A stretch of 7,173 nucleotides of DNA from DATKQI01 sp035532755 (GTDB lineage Bacteria > Pseudomonadota > Alphaproteobacteria > Acetobacterales > Acetobacteraceae): positions 1 through 7,173 of the forward strand of contig DATKQI010000087.1 of NCBI GenBank assembly GCA_035532755.1. Reading direction: 5' to 3'. The notes under the pieces were generated by a model. It made no database searches. It saw nothing but the letters and a program-made list of their open reading frames with translations, and had not been told where the DNA came from. Shown piece after piece: positions 6,620 through 7,173 of the stretch (position 1 is its first letter; each line of letters begins with the position of its first letter). The position numbers were made by a program, and so were the translations under genes.

Positions 6620-6813
6620 GGCCCGCCCTCCCGGTTCGCCGGGTCGATCGCATAGACGATCGCCATGATGACCGCGGTCAGCACGACCCACACGACGATC
6701 CAGCCGAGCGGGAAGGGCATGCCGAGAATCAGCGGGTGAAGCTTGTTGTGGACGACGGGGCCGATCAGCATCCCGACGAAGGGCAGGAGCGCCAGCCAAT
6801 GGACCAGTTTCAT
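6616..6813 (-). CDS. DUF3311 small two-helix membrane protein, symporter partner
   Basis: The 65-residue product begins MKLVHWLALLPFVGMLIGPV and has two hydrophobic segments, about residues 4-22 and 34-55. They are joined by a short loop with the DUF3311 landmarks HNKLHPLILGMPFPLGW; the tail is polar (DPANREGGP). DUF3311 proteins are of unknown biochemical role and are typically encoded just before SSS transporters, much as YjcH precedes ActP and YhdT precedes PanF. The ATGA overlap with the symporter start suggests coupled synthesis and perhaps a physical complex. The ATG at 6813 is preceded by a run of six G (6826-6821) 7 nt upstream, a reasonable Shine-Dalgarno. An in-frame ATG at 6840 would add nine residues (MIAFSGGRR) and has less support. 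A function in folding, stability or regulation of the transporter is inference. Confidence 0.87.
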   Translation of the reverse strand: MKLVHWLALLPFVGMLIGPVVHNKLHPLILGMPFPLGWIVVWVVLTAVIMAIVYAIDPANREGGP

Positions 6814-6934
6814 CCGACGACCCCCCGAAAAGGCAATCATTGCGGCGTTTCGCGCGCCGGCATTTCCAGATTCAGGACAACCTATCCAGCCTTGGTCTTG
6901 GTTCAGGATAGCGTTGTGCAGGCATTGTGGAAAG

Positions 6935-6975
6935 CTGTCCGGCAATAGGACGGCTATTGTCAGAATTGCGGACAG
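6935..6975. repeat. Nested inverted repeat, candidate regulator-binding site
   Basis: The inner dyad CAATAG (6943-6948) / CTATTG (6954-6959) is perfect, with a 5-nt GACGG spacer. An outer perfect 7-bp pair, CTGTCCG (6935-6941) / CGGACAG (6969-6975), encloses it asymmetrically, with 1 nt between arms on the left and 9 nt on the right. It lies in the intergenic region between divergent genes, about 120 nt upstream of the symporter operon start and about 120-160 nt upstream of the 7096 gene. It could be an operator for either direction, an enhancer-type site, or an RNA hairpin in a leader. No regulator is identified. Confidence 0.45.
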
Positions 6976-7005
6976 GCTCAACGGGCATATGAGTAGATAT
7001 GTTGT

Positions 7006-7025
7006 AATATCAATATATTGATATT
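7006..7025. promoter_or_regulatory. Perfect 20-bp AT palindrome matching the IHF consensus
   Basis: AATATCAATATATTGATATT is a perfect 20-bp palindrome in an otherwise G+C-rich sequence. Its core at 7008-7020, TATCAA-TATA-TTG, matches the IHF consensus WATCAA-N4-TTR at every specified position, and by symmetry on both strands. A second, looser dyad, CATAT (6986-6990) / ATATG (6997-7001), lies just upstream, so 6986-7026 is an AT-rich island. It may be an IHF bending site or an operator for a symmetric repressor. The right end touches the TGGCACG element that follows. Confidence 0.5.
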
Positions 7026-7041
7026 TGGCACGCAGCTTGGA
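7026..7041 (+). promoter_or_regulatory. Candidate sigma-54 (-24/-12) promoter
   Basis: TGGCACG (7026-7032), CAGC, TTGGA (7037-7041) matches the sigma-54 consensus TGGCACG-N4-TTGCW at every specified position except the -12 C, which is G here. The -24 GG and the -12 dinucleotide are separated by the required 10 nt. Transcription would begin near 7052, leaving a leader of about 44 nt to the ATG at 7096. The weak point is the -12 GC-to-GG change, at one of the most conserved positions. No comparably good sigma-70 promoter was found for this gene. Confidence 0.45.
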
Positions 7042-7095
7042 TGGCTATCGCCAGCCGGTGCCGTGCCCGGCATGGGCGGGATGAAGGAGAGAGCC

Positions 7096-7173
7096 ATGCT
7101 GAGCTGGGTGCATTTTGGTGACCTGCACATCACCGAGGCCAACGAGCCGAACCATGGTGATTTCATCGCACTG
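7096..7173 (+). CDS. Metallophosphoesterase, N-terminal fragment, 3' end outside window
   Basis: Only 26 codons are visible, ending at the window edge. The start MLSWVHFGDLHITEANEPNH has the hydrophobic strand and GDLHIT motif (D9, H11) that form the first metal-binding motif (D-X-H) of calcineurin-like phosphoesterases. The ATG at 7096 follows AAGGAGA (7084-7090), with AAGGAG ending 6 nt upstream, the strongest Shine-Dalgarno in the window. In-frame ATGs at 7081 and 7072 would leave that site inside or downstream of the start and are less likely. It differs from the GpdQ-like enzyme at 4133 just after the first motif, so it is probably a separate subfamily and not a recent duplicate. Substrate and full length cannot be judged from the fragment. 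Confidence 0.72.
   Translation, partial: MLSWVHFGDLHITEANEPNHGDFIAL

Larger units (their letters stand above)
6814..7095. other. Divergent intergenic regulatory region
   Basis: These 282 nt separate the leftward DUF3311-symporter operon from the rightward phosphoesterase and contain no supportable gene. From left to right they hold the G-run Shine-Dalgarno of the small membrane gene (6821-6826) and a direct repeat TTCAGGA at 6871-6877 and 6902-6908. Next come the nested dyad at 6935-6975, the AT-rich island with the palindrome at 7006-7025, the sigma-54-like element at 7026-7041 and the AAGGAGA Shine-Dalgarno at 7084-7090. No clear promoter was found for the leftward operon. Confidence 0.7.

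Noticed and set aside
6882..6911. CTATCC/GGATAG inverted repeat with an 18-nt loop
   Set aside because: Only 6 bp with a long loop, and it overlaps simple TTGGTC/TTGGTT repetition; weaker than the dyad at 6935-6975.
6942..6957. Minus-strand sigma-54 element for the symporter operon (TAGCCGT-N4-TTGCC)
   Set aside because: The -12 half looks right, but the -24 half matches only 3 of 7 positions and lacks the essential GG.
6814..6981. N-terminal extension of the DUF3311 protein to 6981
   Set aside because: The added 56 residues do not resemble the family, and they run through the dyads and repeats of the intergenic region; the start at 6813 has its own G-rich ribosome site.

Overview
The window is G+C-rich chromosomal DNA, about two thirds G+C by eye, with tightly packed genes. 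It most likely comes from an alphaproteobacterium, possibly Rhodospirillales/Acetobacteraceae. The supporting signs are an elongator tRNA-Met with a G1:U72 pair, a TTGAC-17-CTATCT promoter, an IscS/Fdx pair of alphaproteobacterial type, and CysE with a long 'FDAYG' tail. The family-level placement is inference.

Positions 1-3994 (+ strand) form a sulfur operon. It runs from the 3' end of serine acetyltransferase (cysE) through a short NifS-type cysteine desulfurase, a canonical IscS and a [2Fe-2S] ferredoxin to the tRNA 2-thiouridylase MnmA. Gaps are 13-16 nt, or a 4-nt ATGA overlap at fdx/mnmA. The set links cysteine synthesis (CysE) to sulfur release (two desulfurases), an electron carrier (Fdx) and U34 thiolation of tRNA (MnmA). 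No IscU/IscA scaffold or HscA/HscB chaperone gene is present in the window.

Positions 3995-5149 hold a stand-alone metallophosphoesterase of the GpdQ/CpdA type, then a well-formed tRNA-Met(CAT) gene with its own promoter. The 52 nt after the tRNA hold only a weak hairpin.

Positions 5150-6813 (- strand) encode a two-gene transport unit: a 65-residue DUF3311 membrane protein and a 489-residue sodium:solute symporter, joined by an ATGA overlap. The layout resembles the small-protein/SSS pairs yjcH-actP and yhdT-panF.

Positions 6814-7095 are a 282-nt divergent intergenic region, the least ordinary part of the window. It contains a nested dyad, an AT-rich island with a perfect 20-bp palindrome that also matches the IHF consensus, and directly beside it a near-consensus sigma-54 -24/-12 element. 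All three lie in the expected order upstream of a second metallophosphoesterase gene that begins at 7096 and runs off the window.

No mobile element, CRISPR array, rRNA or evident horizontally acquired island was seen. Apart from the 6814-7095 region, this is ordinary core-genome DNA.
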